Assembly: GCA_902702965.1 (NCBI GenBank)
Contig: CACRXP010000409.1
Location: 111,314 to 175,313, forward strand
From: Spirometra erinaceieuropaei
Taxonomy: Eukaryota > Platyhelminthes > Cestoda > Diphyllobothriidea > Diphyllobothriidae
Direction of reading: 5' to 3'
DNA: 64,000 nt
In this document: piece after piece, positions 11,949-23,702 of the stretch
Numbering within the stretch: position 1 is the stretch's first letter
How the letters are laid out: each line of letters begins with the position of its first letter
The notes under the pieces: generated by a model
Database searches by the model: none
What the model saw: the letters and a program-made list of their open reading frames with translations, nothing else
Told to the model about the DNA's origin: nothing
Translations under genes and position numbers: made by a program

Positions 11949-12125
11949 AGGTTTGGTGGATTCCAGACGTTGCAGTAGGTTGGGCGGGTAAATTGACCCA
12001 AACGTAATTAAATTCTTACCGTCCGGCGGTGCTACGTATCCCAAGTGGTTTCAGCGTTGGATAAAGCAAGGCCTTAGACTTACTGCGTTAGTTCGAATCC
12101 CACCGAGGCGCCGAGTTTAAAATAG
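11949..12125 (+). repeat. tRNA-related SINE-like element, copy S2, opposite orientation to S1
   Basis: It contains the family leader 'tttggtggattccagacg' followed by a tRNA-like segment (12025-12113) with box B GTTCGAATCCC (12091-12101) and flanking GGCGG...GGCGCC. It lies directly against copy S1 in a 5'-to-5' arrangement. The two leaders form an inverted repeat, about 11815-11852 against 11946-11985. The 5' part of the leader is missing relative to S1 and S3. Confidence 0.6.
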
Positions 12126-12129
12126 TTGA

Positions 12130-13490
12130 GTACACGTGCACCAGCTGGTCGTGTACAAAGTAATCTGAGAATTGAATATGTCATTAAAAGCCGAATTTAA
12201 CCCTTCATTCAGGTACAAACATTGACGAAAACGTACGTGTCTGCATAATAAGTTTAAGAATATTTAAATGTATAATTCTCGCAAATTATATTGAATTTTT
12301 TAAAAGCATCGGATGTCAACGAGAAAACTGCGCTACTAAGGTAGTTATTTGCCCTGAGTGTAGTCTTTGAGCCGACAGAAAACTCTTTGCTGGAAGCCGG
12401 CATCAAGATGTTACTGGACTGTATAAAAAGAAGGTCCACGATATTTAGCACAGAAATTCCACCTTGGTTATATGGTCGAGTCAGTAAACGCACTTTAAAA
12501 TGTCGGTCTACATTTCTTGAGTTAGCACATCTACTATAAAACGTTACTGCCGCCGGGATATACTACAGCATATACGTAGGTAGTTAGAGAACCTGGACGA
12601 TTCAACACATTAACGCCTTTAAGTCATTTATGTTGTGATAATTCGCTATATTTATTCAAAGTTCGACCGTGTTGTATAAAATATTTAATTAACGAATCAG
12701 ATTATATTTAAAAATGAGGCAGAGAACAGACAAATATGTTAACAGTATAACGTCGCCAGTCAAGTGCGTATCAATGGAGGTCTCAATTATACAGGAAATA
12801 GAGGATTTCAAAGTAAGTATGTCTAGCCATTTTACGAACGATGGATTATTTTGGCGTTCTAAGCACTGCTATATACTTACATGACATCTTATTACCATAG
12901 TTTAAATATATGCGATCCTGTCCTGCAGACATGCTTTTTGTTTAGTAATTATTTAGCCAAAGTGCAAAAACAAACAAAGCCTAGTTCGCAAAATCAAAAT
13001 TAATGTCTAGAGTGGGCATCTGCAAGCTAGTCGACGATATCATCGAACATCTTACTTAACATACAGTTATACTCAAATAATTCATATGCCTAATTAGGCA
13101 ATTACAAACGAAGGCGGTAGCCGCAACCATACAATACAGATTAGTTCGACACACAGGAGATGTAAATAGCACATTACGGTGTCTTGCACACGACTCAACC
13201 TTAGTGATATTGGTAAAATAATACAACCGACAGTGCTAAAAATTTCCAGGCTTATCAAATATACAAATGAATTTATTAAACTTCTACAGTGTTTTATATA
13301 TACAATCCGCCGTAGTTTTTTTTGATTGATTGCAGCTGGTCAACCCATAGATTTTCACTAGGTATATGTGTTCGCGCCGAACCGATTTTAATTTGCAAGT
13401 TTTATGCCATAAGTTAAATTACATACTACCGTTTCCACACTAACCTGTACTAAAATGCATTCTAAAAACGTAGACTTTGTTTGAAATCAT
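12130..13490. other. AT-rich spacer, nothing recognisable
   Basis: No coding frame with recognisable content. The right half (from about 13250) may weakly match 16240-16460, upstream of repeat copy D3, hinting that repeat family D extends further left than listed. Confidence 0.4.
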
Positions 13491-13499
13491 ACTATCGCC

Positions 13500-13860
13500 G
13501 ATGCAGATAATAAAAACTAACACATAAAAAGTCTAAAGGTAATACAAGAATATGATCGTCTTCATTCCCAGCAAGGATTAAGCCCACAAATTTGAGTAAG
13601 CATATACTCTTGAACCCCTTCGGTATGCGTGGGAACGTCTTTCGGAAAAACTCGGATAAATGGAGCCTGTGCTTCAAATTAAGTCAGAGCTGTGTGCTCG
13701 CATGTGAGGTCAGTGAGTCTTCTATTACCTCATGTTATGTGTCTCCATCACTGTAACTGACAGTAGTTTGTTGTTTTCTACTGTGATATCTACGGCTGCG
13801 ACAAGAATCCACGTTTTTGCCGGTAAATGTAAGCTAATATTTTCAAAATGGAATGTCGCG
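13500..13860. repeat. Interspersed repeat family D, copy 1
   Basis: It aligns by eye with 14345-14662 and 16465-16810. Shared anchors are 'gatcgtcttcattcccagcaagg', 'gcatgtgaggtcagtgagtct', 'gtaactgacagtag' and 'aatgtaagctaatatttt'. It has no coding capacity and its class is unknown. Confidence 0.55.
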
Positions 13861-14344
13861 TCATAACTATTGCATTTTCCGAAACTCTAGGTCATCCAGT
13901 TGGCCATGCGTTAAGAATAAAGTAGCACTTTGGAGGTGTTTGCTATGAACGGTTGCATTCGGCCAATCTTATTTGCCTAAACCAATAGAATTCGCTAATA
14001 TATACGGGCATTAGTAATTTTTAATAAAATATACAATGAAAAGATAGTGGAATACTTAGGAATTTTAACAAATGTGTCCATGCAATCATTTAAGCCCAAC
14101 GGCGTTTCGTCAACACATTCTGCGGAATATTCTTATTTGCTGCATTGCCGGTGGTCGGCTTAAACTATTTTATACAATACCTGTATTCGCGTGTAGACGG
14201 CTTTAATCCTCAAACGGTATTCCTTACATTGAATTGTGTACTAAAGTGTGTACAATAAGCTATATATACCAAGGGATTCAGAAAATTACGTACTAATTTG
14301 AAATAGTATTTCCTTGGATTATTTAATACAACCTAAATAGCTCT

Positions 14345-14662
14345 AACAGTCCATAACCTATTCGCATTTAAGCGTGACTTCAAAACAGTTTCCATTCCCG
14401 CCAATTGGTGTAAGAAATAACCCTTTGTCTACTCCAGTACGTGTGGGAAAGTCTACAGAATAAAACTACAAAGGATATAGTTTGCCCTTTAAATTAAGGT
14501 ATATTTTGTACCCGCAGGTTAGGTCAGTGTGTCTTCGATGACCCCATGTTTCATGTAACTGACAGTATGATGTGCTGCTTGCCACTGTGATAACCACGGT
14601 TACTATAAAAATAAACTTTTTTTACTTATAAATGTAAAGTCATATTGGGCAATGAAAAAGCA
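14345..14662. repeat. Interspersed repeat family D, copy 2
   Basis: It matches copies 1 and 3 through 'gtgggaaagtctacag', 'aggttaggtcagtgtgtctt', 'gaccccatgtttcatgtaactgacag' and 'aatgtaaagtcatatt'. It is shortened at the left side relative to copies 1 and 3. Confidence 0.55.
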
Positions 14663-14669
14663 ACAGGTG

Positions 14670-15090
14670 GAAAAATGTCCACTTCTCAGATATTTAATGG
14701 GACTGCCTTTTTCGTGAGATCTATTATATTAGATAATGGTCGCGACGCTACAATTTCCATCTAATGCCATATTGCATCTTTACTATAGACTCGAACACAT
14801 CTACGAACGCCTTCAGAAAATATGGCCATAAAATGGACATGGAGTAGAGAGAACTGATGTAAAACGAACTTTATAGTACAGTAGGTTGGCCAGCTTATAA
14901 AATCTCAACAGAAATGCCGACATGCATATCCGTTAAAAAAAAGATTAATCAAGTCTTGTTGTAAAAAATAATCATTATTCAGCATATTTCTGCAATAATT
15001 CCGTTAGCACAGGACCCCGGCTTCCGAAAAAACGTCTTTCTGGTCGCATCTAGTATCCATATTTCGTAAAAATGGGTACGTTAGTAGCGC
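14670..15090. other. AT-rich spacer
   Basis: Nothing recognisable between repeat copies D2 and A1. Confidence 0.4.
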
Positions 15091-15094
15091 GGAT

Positions 15095-15525
15095 TTTTTC
15101 CTTGATAGATGATGCCCTTAAATATTTAATAGTATTTCATGGTAACCATATATAAGATATTCATTTGTTTGCTCACAAAGTAGAAATTTAAGTCTTTTTT
15201 TTAATTTCACACTTAAATAAAGGGTATTATTGGGTTTTACAATGTTTTTTACTTGTGAGACTTTTTAATAAAGTGAAATGGCCCTTCATAAAACGTCATT
15301 TCTCTGCAGTTACCAATAGGCATTAAAGGAGAAGTAGGGCTCAAATCCGCTGCTTAATTCTATGAAACCTATATGGTTTCCACTTAAAACTGTAGAGAAC
15401 GGTATCATTTTCCGTACGCGGAAATTATAGGGTTTGTAGTTTATAAACACCGAATGCAAGCGTAACGGCAGGTCTGAATGAAAATTATTCAGGATTTGGA
15501 AAAGATCTATAAAACCAAATTATAC
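15095..15525. repeat. Interspersed repeat family A, copy 1
   Basis: About 430 bases align with 23703-24130. Anchors include 'gatgccctt', 'tttaatttcaca/tactcaaa', 'aaatggcc.ttcat.aaacgtcat', 'ctcaaatccgctgctta' and 'ttattcagga'. Identity judged by eye is about 65-70 percent with small indels. Non-coding, class unknown. Confidence 0.65.
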
Positions 15526-15529
15526 ACTT

Positions 15530-16460
15530 TTCTCCAGGGTAAAATTACAGGTGGACTTAATTGCCTATCAAAAGAGCAAATGAATGAATACTTATATTTA
15601 GGTTTTAATAAAATATTATTTTATCTTTAAAGGCATCGAAAACCAAATTAAACACATGCATGCTATTTATGTTGTCATGTTTAATGGGTAAACGTTTTCA
15701 AATGCAACCGAAAAGACATTGTTTAAAAGCCGGCGTCCTGTGATACCCGAAATGTTAAAGATTTATGCTGCATGCTGATTGCTCTTACAACCATTCCCAA
15801 TTAGTCTTTTCGAAACGAAAACGCATTTCTGAATTTCTGTTGAGATTGCATGAGTTAGCCCGCTTACTATATGTTTGGATGGGCATGCTCCCGACCCTTT
15901 CCACAGTACCGGAGTTTTGCATCATGAAACCGAATTAACAATTAGAAAATTGAAGTCATTTAAGTGAATTGCTGGTCTCCTTCGACTGTGTATTGCATTA
16001 TCGTTTGTATAAAATGAAAATGTCATGATCCTACGTTATAGACATTCCATTTCCAGAATATCACAGTCATCCACTTGACCAATCACCATTCAGCTCTAGG
16101 AGAAAGAAGTGCCTGGCCGTTTTGTATTTAAAAAAATTGTTGTACTGTGACAACATATGTAGAAATCAGTGTTTTTTACCCAAAGACGAATTCAAATGAT
16201 AGTACAATAACATAGTAATTTCACAACATGCGTCGATGACATTTATTAAATTAAGCACTGTTTTATTAATGCAATCAACCGATTTTTCCTAAGTATTTAA
16301 GTGAAGGTTTTTAAATCAAACGGTTTTATTTAATATATGTATTCGCTTTCAGCCGGCGGTAATTGCAAGTATTATCCCTCTGCAAAGATTACTTACTTCC
16401 TTTTGTACAATAAAATATAAAACTGCATTTCAACAAATGCTTTATTATTTTTAATTACGT
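15530..16460. other. AT-rich spacer, possibly repeat-derived
   Basis: A short stretch near 16040-16100 ('catttccagaatatcacagtcatcca') weakly resembles 13870-13905, just downstream of repeat D1. Nothing else is recognised. Confidence 0.35.
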
Positions 16461-16464
16461 TGTC

Positions 16465-16810
16465 CACTATGCATGTAATAACAAATAAATAACTCCAAAT
16501 CCAATGACTAATCTACGAAATTGATCGTTTTCATTTCCACCCAAGAATATGCATACAAATTAGAGCAAGGGTTAACCCTTTGCTCAATCCAGTAGCTGTG
16601 GGCACATCAATCAGCAAACCTTCAAACGAAGTGAGAACTTTGCGGTCGCATGTTAGGTCAGTGAGTTTTTTATGACCCCATCTTTCGTGCATGCACAACT
16701 GTAAGTGTCAGTAAGCTGTGTAGCTCACCACTAACATAATTAGGGCTACAAAGAGAATAAACGCTTCTTCTTGGAAATGTCAGCTCACATTTGAAAAAGG
16801 AAATTTTGCA
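16465..16810. repeat. Interspersed repeat family D, copy 3
   Basis: It matches copies 1 and 2 through 'gatcgttttcatttccacccaag', 'gcatgttaggtcagtgag', 'gaccccatctttc' and 'aatgtcagctcaca'. The spacing between D copies is unequal (about 0.85 and 2.1 kb), so they are dispersed or rearranged and not a clean tandem array. Confidence 0.5.
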
Positions 16811-16814
16811 AGTA

Positions 16815-18055
16815 AAACATGTTCACAGTTACATACATTTTTTGTACCTATCTTACATTTAGAGGACAAGAGGTATATAATGACGATCGAAAAATTATAT
16901 TGCCTCTTTGCTTGAAGAGGCATATTTCAGTCAAGTTTTGACACACGCCTAAGTGTGACGTCGGCCGTTCCGGCCGCTTTCTGCTCTTAATTATATTTCT
17001 GGTCCTTTGCTTCGTGGACCATGGGGTTTGGAGTAGAACGCCAAGATACGTGCTGGGCTCCGCAACCCACCTGCGATCTCTCCCGCCTCCGGTCTTCTTA
17101 ATTATGTCATGTCACCGGTTTCAGGTGGGTAGGGTCAAAAGAATGCGGTAGATACAGCGCAAGTCCACATTCACTATAAACAAAGTCATTGCACATCCCT
17201 GGGGTATTAAATGGTCATCGTCAACAACGACGTTCGAACTTTCTAATTGTCATTGCAGTGTAGACCAGCGGATAGATCGGTTATTTCTGGTATTTGTGTG
17301 AGTTCTGCTGCTGCCAACCCAATCCTGGATGGAAGCAAGACGGAAAATCGGTGACAGTAACCCTTCTGAGAATTGCGTTTGCCAATGTCATGCGTTAGAC
17401 AAAATGACTAAATTTTCTTTACTTTCGGGACAATAATGCTGACTGTACAGTACCGAAAGCCAAGTTTAGACCGTCGGCCGGCGATCGATATATAACCGCG
17501 TGGCTAACGCCTACTTGTTAGACGAGGAGGAGGAGGAGAAGGAAGTAATTTCCATTCGAATTGACTTTAATGCACAAAATGTTGACTGCGGCTCAGTTTC
17601 CCCAGTCAATCCAGGCGCAATGTTTGACGAAAAATGACAGTCAAGTTATTCCTAACTCAGTCCCTATTGTTGCTCCTATTTAGAATCGGTAAAATGCCAG
17701 AGCTTAATGAAAATTTACCTACGTCGAAATTCCTTTTTAAAATTATTAACTCTAAATTCGCGAGTGAAAGAGCATCCATCTTGCCCGACTACCAATAAGT
17801 GAAAGGCTTTACTGGTTAAGACTGGTTAGTTTGCCGAAATTAGCTTTTTTAAAGATCTGATGACGATAATAAATTCGAAACTACCTGGGACAGTTAATAT
17901 ACCTCCAAGACTGCTGATATAGGATCACTGCTAGCATAACTTACATTTAAGGCCGCTAATTTAGTTACCGATTGAAAATCTGCAGGGGTCGCGCCGTTGT
18001 ATGAATTTGACGGCAAGGTCTCCTCAAATAACTCTTATTAACTCAGCCTGACTTC
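16815..18055. other. Spacer containing a GC-rich island
   Basis: Between about 16950 and 17350 the base composition rises sharply above the AT-rich surroundings ('ggccgttccggccgctttc', 'gatctctcccgcctccgg'). A (GAG)n-like purine run lies at 17523-17541. No frame is open for more than about 60 codons. It is probably an untranslated part of a repeat, but no partner was seen in the window. Confidence 0.35.
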
Positions 18056-18059
18056 ACTC

Positions 18060-18600
18060 TGTTGCCTTATTTTGAAAGAAAATATTTGAGGAAGAAATAA
18101 TGTGGTTCCTAGAGCAGCATAATCTACTGTGCGACGCCAACACAGATTCCACAGACGCAGGTCTTGCTAAATAAACCTACTTTCTTGTTTCGGAGGCTGG
18201 GCCCGGGCCGTTGATAAAGGGAATTCGGTACAGTCAGTAGATATTACTTTTAGGAAGCCATTACGAAGTACACTATACCAGCGTCCCCTGAAAAAAACTA
18301 AACTGAGTAAATATTAGGACAAATAACCTTAGGCGGTCGCTCGGAAATGGTCACTGTCGTTGACAGTCAGTCGGCGGAGTTGGCGGTTGAGAACAGTCAT
18401 CCACAAAGCTCCGTCCTTGGTCCCGGTCTGTTCAGTATATGTGCTATCGACTACCACAGACAACTGAATTGTAATGTCGCTATTTTGCCTATGATATTAA
18501 ATTTTGAAGCCTTATCCGATGTAAATATGACGAGGAGGGTCTGTAGGCAAACCTACACCAGCCGGAAAATGGCAAGGTTCTAGATTTTCTTTATAGTTTC
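18060..18600 (+). pseudogene. CR1-like non-LTR reverse transcriptase, dead fragment
   Basis: Three separate pieces in RT order are visible across frames. FLEQHNLLCDA (about 18108-18140) matches the region before RT motif A. LAVENSHPQSSVLGPGLFSI (about 18375-18437) is a decayed GVPQGSVLGPLLF motif B. LNCNVAI followed by a decayed catalytic box (FAYDIKF in place of FADDIKF, about 18480-18505) matches motif C. Multiple stops and frameshifts are present. This is an old insertion of the CR1-type LINE group that is abundant in this window. Confidence 0.7.
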
Positions 18601-18604
18601 TTGC

Positions 18605-19455
18605 ACACAATTCCAGTTAAGAAAGATATTTTTGATATCAGTCTATGCTGACTGTCCAAACAGTATTTCCTAAACAGCCGATTTCGATTCCGCTCAAAAG
18701 TTTAATGTCAGATGGATTATGTAGAAAGTCGTGCTCGGGCCGCCAGCCAGCTGTGTAGGTGATTGTGGATTCCATACGTGTTTTTCATTAACCATCTAGG
18801 ATTTACTTATACAATTTTTTGCCTCATGAGTTCGAAGTAAATGCAGCAGTTTTATTGGATATGTCTGTATCCTCTACCCTGATTGACGCATCTGAACATA
18901 TAGAAATGAACTCAGGTGGAATTGTAATTAAACGTACGAAAAATGCCATTTGTGTCGTTCATTCTAATTTTATTTTTGTCTAGAAATGTTATTATATGGA
19001 AGTCACACTGGAAATTGCGTAAAGTGCATTTTTTCCTATATGTTTTGAATATTTGGAAAATATAAAAAGCGGCACACTGACGTTAATCGTTCTTTGCGCG
19101 CTACAGTGTCCTTCAAATCTATGTCCTTGGTTTTGTCATGTTTAATATGTGCGACAGCGACTTGCGCAACGAAATGAATAATGAACTGCTTCAGTGAGTT
19201 AGTTCACGTTCATCCAAGAAACCAACATTTAATTTCACTGAAAAGGCTGAGCAACAGACACAGCTGACTAAATTAAGCTTGAAAAAACTAACGAATAGAA
19301 AACGGACGGTTGGGACTAAACCACTCTCTAGTAAGAGCCCAGCGCATTTAATTTCATTCAAACTGCAGAAAATGCTTTTACAGGACACACAATATTTTCA
19401 GAAAATAGTCTATCAAAATGTGCCGTGGAGAAACTTGAAGTTATTATGTGAACAT
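18605..19455. other. Spacer with a possible SINE remnant
   Basis: At about 18625-18680 the string 'ctatgctgactgtccaaacagtatttcctaa' resembles the leader of the tRNA-related family ('gtatgttgactgtccaagcaggatttcctaa' near 31870). No tRNA-like part follows. A 60-codon frame at 19279-19461 (plus) is not recognised. Confidence 0.35.
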
Positions 19456-19460
19456 AGTTG

Positions 19461-19995
19461 AAGGCGCAAGCAAAAAGGAACCCAATCCCTCTAAAGAACG
19501 TTATTATTTGGCAAACACAGTACATCCTTCACCTGTGCGCCTTCATCTTTATAAGGTACGGTAAGTAATTCCTCTCTGCTTAAACTTAATGTAAGACTGA
19601 ACGATTGGGGTCGTTTCATTTGCTGAGACCATCTTTCGAAAAGACATGAAGACATGCTACCCCACTTGCTAAAGAAGGCCGCTGGAGACCTTTCGAAAAT
19701 TAATATTATTTTGAAAGGACGCAAGCAAAATTGTAGCCGAATCCCACCAATGTAACCTAGTGTAGGGCAAACATTGAGCATCTTTCACATGTTTGCCTCC
19801 ATCTTTACATAGAACGGTAGGCTAATTCCTTTGGGCTGCAAACTTGTGGAAGAATCGACAATTGAGACTGTTTCGTTTGCTGAAACGATTTTTCCTATAG
19901 ACCTGACGATGCTAAGTCTGTAAAAACCACCTGAGTCATACGAAATGCTATCCCGATTGGTGAAGGAGGCTGATGGAGACCTGCACACGTCACTT
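19461..19995. repeat. Two-unit diverged tandem repeat, period about 255 bp (family E)
   Basis: Unit 1 (19461-19700) and unit 2 (19715-19995) share the ordered anchors 'gcaagcaaaa', 'ccttcacctgtgcgcc/tttcacatgtttgcc', 'tccatctttacatagaacggta', 'gtttcgtttgctga' and 'ggctg.tggagacct'. Open frames on the minus strand (19491-19781 and 19785-20000) are related to each other because of the duplication, but they have no recognised domain. It could be a duplicated non-coding segment or a pair of decayed exons. Confidence 0.6.
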
Positions 19996-19999
19996 TTCA

Positions 20000-21365
20000 T
20001 CCTCTTCTAAGCCGCATTCGAATCAAGATACGCACCTGCAGATTAGGCTGATGCATAGGTCGTGCCATTCCGTAAAGGCGGCAGCAAGGTCTTCGTATAT
20101 AACGACAACCAAATTAAACCCCCTTTATCTGTAGCAACATCGCGAAATCAACTGTTAAGGTGGATTTAAACAGTTTATCGCTCCTACAATACTATTTTAC
20201 ACCTTTTGGTAGTGATTTCCATTTATTTTCCCACGAGAATTCCAAAATTTTTTTTGGCACCCATATGTTACTAAACTCGTAACAACTTCTCTTTAACACA
20301 AGTATGTAAATTCTAAGGTCTCTACAATGCACTTATTGCTGTTGGTGTTACTATGACAGTTTCAATAATTTATCTGTACCTTTTTGAAATTTAGAGAGAC
20401 ATCTATGGTAAACTGGGTGAACAAGATTGGCATGCGAACCTTAATTGATTTAGAAATGGTCACAGGACTGACCACTATCAATACACTTAGTCAAGTACAG
20501 CAGTATGGCAGTCGGCGAAACCCGGTCACAGAACCTCAGGGATTGCCGTGCAATAAGACGCCCATAAGGACTTAAGTGCATGGATCGCGTATTCAGTCAT
20601 ATCGTGTTTTCATCGCTCAACGGTGGTCATTTCATATTGCACGCTCTGTACATTGTTCAAAAATTACTCTGTGGAAATCTTCCGGACGTCTTTACAAGTG
20701 TATTTGATTTAATGGTTCAAAGATAAAGACCCAGGGACGGTTGAGGTCCTAGGAATCCCCGAAAGATTTTGAGGACGTGCAATCAAACCTATAATTCGGA
20801 CGCGTCCGCTTCCACGTGAAACGTTAGCATTTTATCCTAAGCTCACGCCCTTCACTTATAAACGACTGAACGGTGACTTAATCGAGATCTTCCTACTTTT
20901 GCGCGGCCTCGACTGCTGTCCTGTGCCTGGAGACGGTTTCTAGGTAATCTTAACAACAAACTAGCGAGGGCTTCCAATCTAACTATGCGTGACAGGCATT
21001 AGACCAGATATACGGTTTTTTTCCCGCAGATTGGTTGGAGCAAGGAATGCTCTGTCTGCACATGTCAACTTGTTTACAACCATCAAGGTTTTTGAGAGGA
21101 GACTGGATCTATATACCGGAACACATCATATTAGTAACGCTTGGAGTATCATCTGTGTTTGCGCAATCGGCCGCTACCTCAACCCAATTTAACACAGTGA
21201 CGCTTGCAAATAATTGAAATGGTATTGGTTCTAGTAGCGTGTCCTTATGCACTTGAACAAGCTAATGTACAACGTTTCTAATGTTCGTAATAATCCGTTT
21301 ATATGTACAGATATTAATTCTCATGTATGTGCTCAAAGGTCCCGATTTTGAATTTTTAGAATATA
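20000..21365. other. AT-rich spacer, nothing recognisable
   Basis: Frames of 60-67 codons near 20384 and 20989 (plus) show no known motif. Confidence 0.4.
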
Positions 21366-22485
21366 TATAAATATATGCAGGATGACATTACTGACAAAGA
21401 CCAGGGAGACTGGAATGGCCATTCCACATCATTATGATAGGCGTCCATCGGCATAGCAAAATTATGAGGTGAGAAGGATGACACATGTATGCGTCTCTGT
21501 TTTGCTTCGCTAGGCGCAACCAATGGCTCTAAGACTGCCACGTTGTCCGCGACATTATCTGCTTTTGGAGCCGACCACGTCAGGTTCACGTGAAGGCGGG
21601 TGGGTGGAGGTGGATGGCCATTTTCTGACCCATTTGCCTTAGCTGGCGGACTGCAATAGTCCTGTCTGTGGTTCTGCGGGGTCGTCAACAACCACGTCTG
21701 GTTCCGTAAGAAGTCCTTGTTGCGGGTGAATGATTGAATTCGTCGTTGGAGATTGTGAATGGACAGTTCAGAACGTTGTTTCGTGTTGTGAAGACGCGAG
21801 ACAGTTTCTTTGGCTCTGATGTGATAGACCAAATTTTTCGGTGCGTCTTTGCAGTTTTTATGCACCTGCAAGCCATCCAGACGTCTTTCCTTTCAGACAG
21901 CATATGCTGCATATGGCCACCACATCTATAGAAGTTCGACTTGTCATTTTTGACGAGCAGGTTGCTGATGTCTGCGTCGTTGCCGTCAAAACGGTCTTGA
22001 TGTTGGAAAATGTCCTTCCGAGGACATCCAGAGCCATGGAGTGGGTAGGGTGCTGGACTAAAAGCTAACGAGTCTCTATGCGAAATATCCAGTCGCAGGA
22101 TGACTTTATTGCTGAAATCCAAGCGAGTAGCGGGCACTTTCAGCATAACCATAACAAGCTCACCTGGCAGTCGCGTAATTTGTTATGTTTATTGCGATTG
22201 CCTTCGAAGAACCATTTTGGTAGCAACGAGATAGTGGTCTGTCCAGCTGTCAGCGCACCAGGTGGCGCTTGTCCGAATCGCATCCTCACTGTCTACGCGG
22301 CGATCGATTACGCGTCCGTGCTACATAGGTCCGCGTAGGCGGGCGAAAGCAAATGTCGGTGAATGGATGTTGGTGTTCTGCGCAAGTTCGTTAGAGAAGG
22401 AGAATTCCGTTGTTTTTGTTGGAAGTCAAAACTCCGGTCCAGAGAGTGTTGTCTGTCTTAACTCCCCAATAGCAATCGTTTAGCC
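21365..22485 (-). pseudogene. RTE-like LINE: endonuclease C-terminus through RT, decayed
   Basis: The minus strand carries, across frames and in the right order, the end of an apurinic-type endonuclease (VIDRRVDSEDAIRTSATWC then ADSWTDHYLVATKM, about 22190-22310), a linker (QDRFDGNDADISNLLVKN; YRCGGHMQHMLSERKDVWMA, about 21870-22010), a decayed NVLNCPFTIS piece (about 21755) and RT pieces such as RTTDRTIAVRQLRQMGQKMA and MPMDAYHND near 21440. These match my memory of RTE-class LINE proteins that are very abundant in tapeworm and fluke genomes. Several frameshifts are present and the catalytic RT box is not visible. The element is truncated at both ends. Confidence 0.65.
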
Positions 22486-22489
22486 TGTC

Positions 22490-23700
22490 TTAGTATGTCG
22501 TCAAGAGAACATGAATGCCACCGTAGAATGTGTTTCTCGCTTGGTAGGCACTGGTTATTTGGTACACAGACCCACATATTAGTTGTGAATTCAGACCCCC
22601 AAAGAGGTAAGCGCAGGCTAGTGAAGCAGTCACTAATGCTCAGGTTCAGACAAGTCAGCCTGCATCTCAACGCTCTGCTTTCATGTGGTTTTTACAGAAG
22701 AAGGTGTAGGTAGCACCCACCTCCTTTTGCTGAATTAATTCACAGTAGCTGGCCCTGCTGCTGACAGTGGTGTCCATTTTGAAGAGCACCACTGACCTTT
22801 CAATTTGCAGCGAGCTGCATTTACCGCCGGTTGATTCTGATGAAATCTAACAGGGAACGATATAGTCCAGACCGCTAGATTAGGCGGATTTACAGATGAC
22901 GTGATCTTAACCTTTGCTAGGAATACTTTCTCTAACCGCTTTCCTCTACGAGAGTGTAAACCCTGCTGTTCGTCAAAAGGGCCACTGAATCATCCCAGAC
23001 GGATGATAAACTTCGCTAGTGGTCACAGCTTAGAGACGCGATTTAGCCTGCACCGCCACATGAGTCTGCGTGGAAGATAAGCGGGGAGGGAGATGGGGCG
23101 GGAAGTTGGAAGGAATAATCGGGTTTCTAGAAACATAGTGAGGGTGAAATGAGAAAAGGGGTAAAATAGGGAGTACATGTAGGGAATTTGGGGCGGAGAA
23201 TTAGGAGAGGCGGAAATTGGGAAGGAATAATCAGTTTTGGGACATACAATGCACCAGGCAAATTCATATGTTTCAGTCCACACATAAAGGCGGTTACCAT
23301 GGTAAGGCCACAAAACGGATCCCAGGTTCATAAGGCCACATATGGGTGTTTATTAGTAATTAAGGACTTCCGGAAGCAGAACCCAAGTTCGAGTTGCCCT
23401 CTGAAACTCAGATACCAGTGCCCTAGAACCATACGCTCCCACCTCCTAGTCCTGCACGAGAGCATTACATTGTTTAATAGTGTACAGTTTATGTGCTTAA
23501 TCATAAAATGGTAACCAAAATTTCGATATGCGTTCACCTTTCAAAAATATAAGTTAAGTAGAGCTGTAAAATTAATCAGGATGTAGCGTAAGTCTATAAT
23601 GATCCAGTTACGTCGAGGTGTTGGCTTTCCAAAGAACTTATCTTCGGCGGCATGCAAGATATATACCCTGCAAAAAATGACTTCTTATGTAGCATGCAAT
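22490..23700. other. Spacer, partly purine-rich
   Basis: The first 200 bases may be decayed endonuclease of the neighbouring RTE-like LINE. At 23075-23225 the plus strand is strongly G/A-rich ('gcggggagggagatggggcggg'). Two overlapping frames (23023-23331 minus, 23188-23514 plus) are shadows of that composition. No gene is recognised. Confidence 0.35.
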
Positions 23701-23702
23701 TT

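Noticed and set aside
21356..22152. Two large minus frames read first as a Gag protein because of RCGG and cysteine-rich patches
   Set aside because: The cysteines do not form a proper zinc knuckle, and the neighbouring SWTDHYLV endonuclease end and linker order fit an RTE-like LINE much better.
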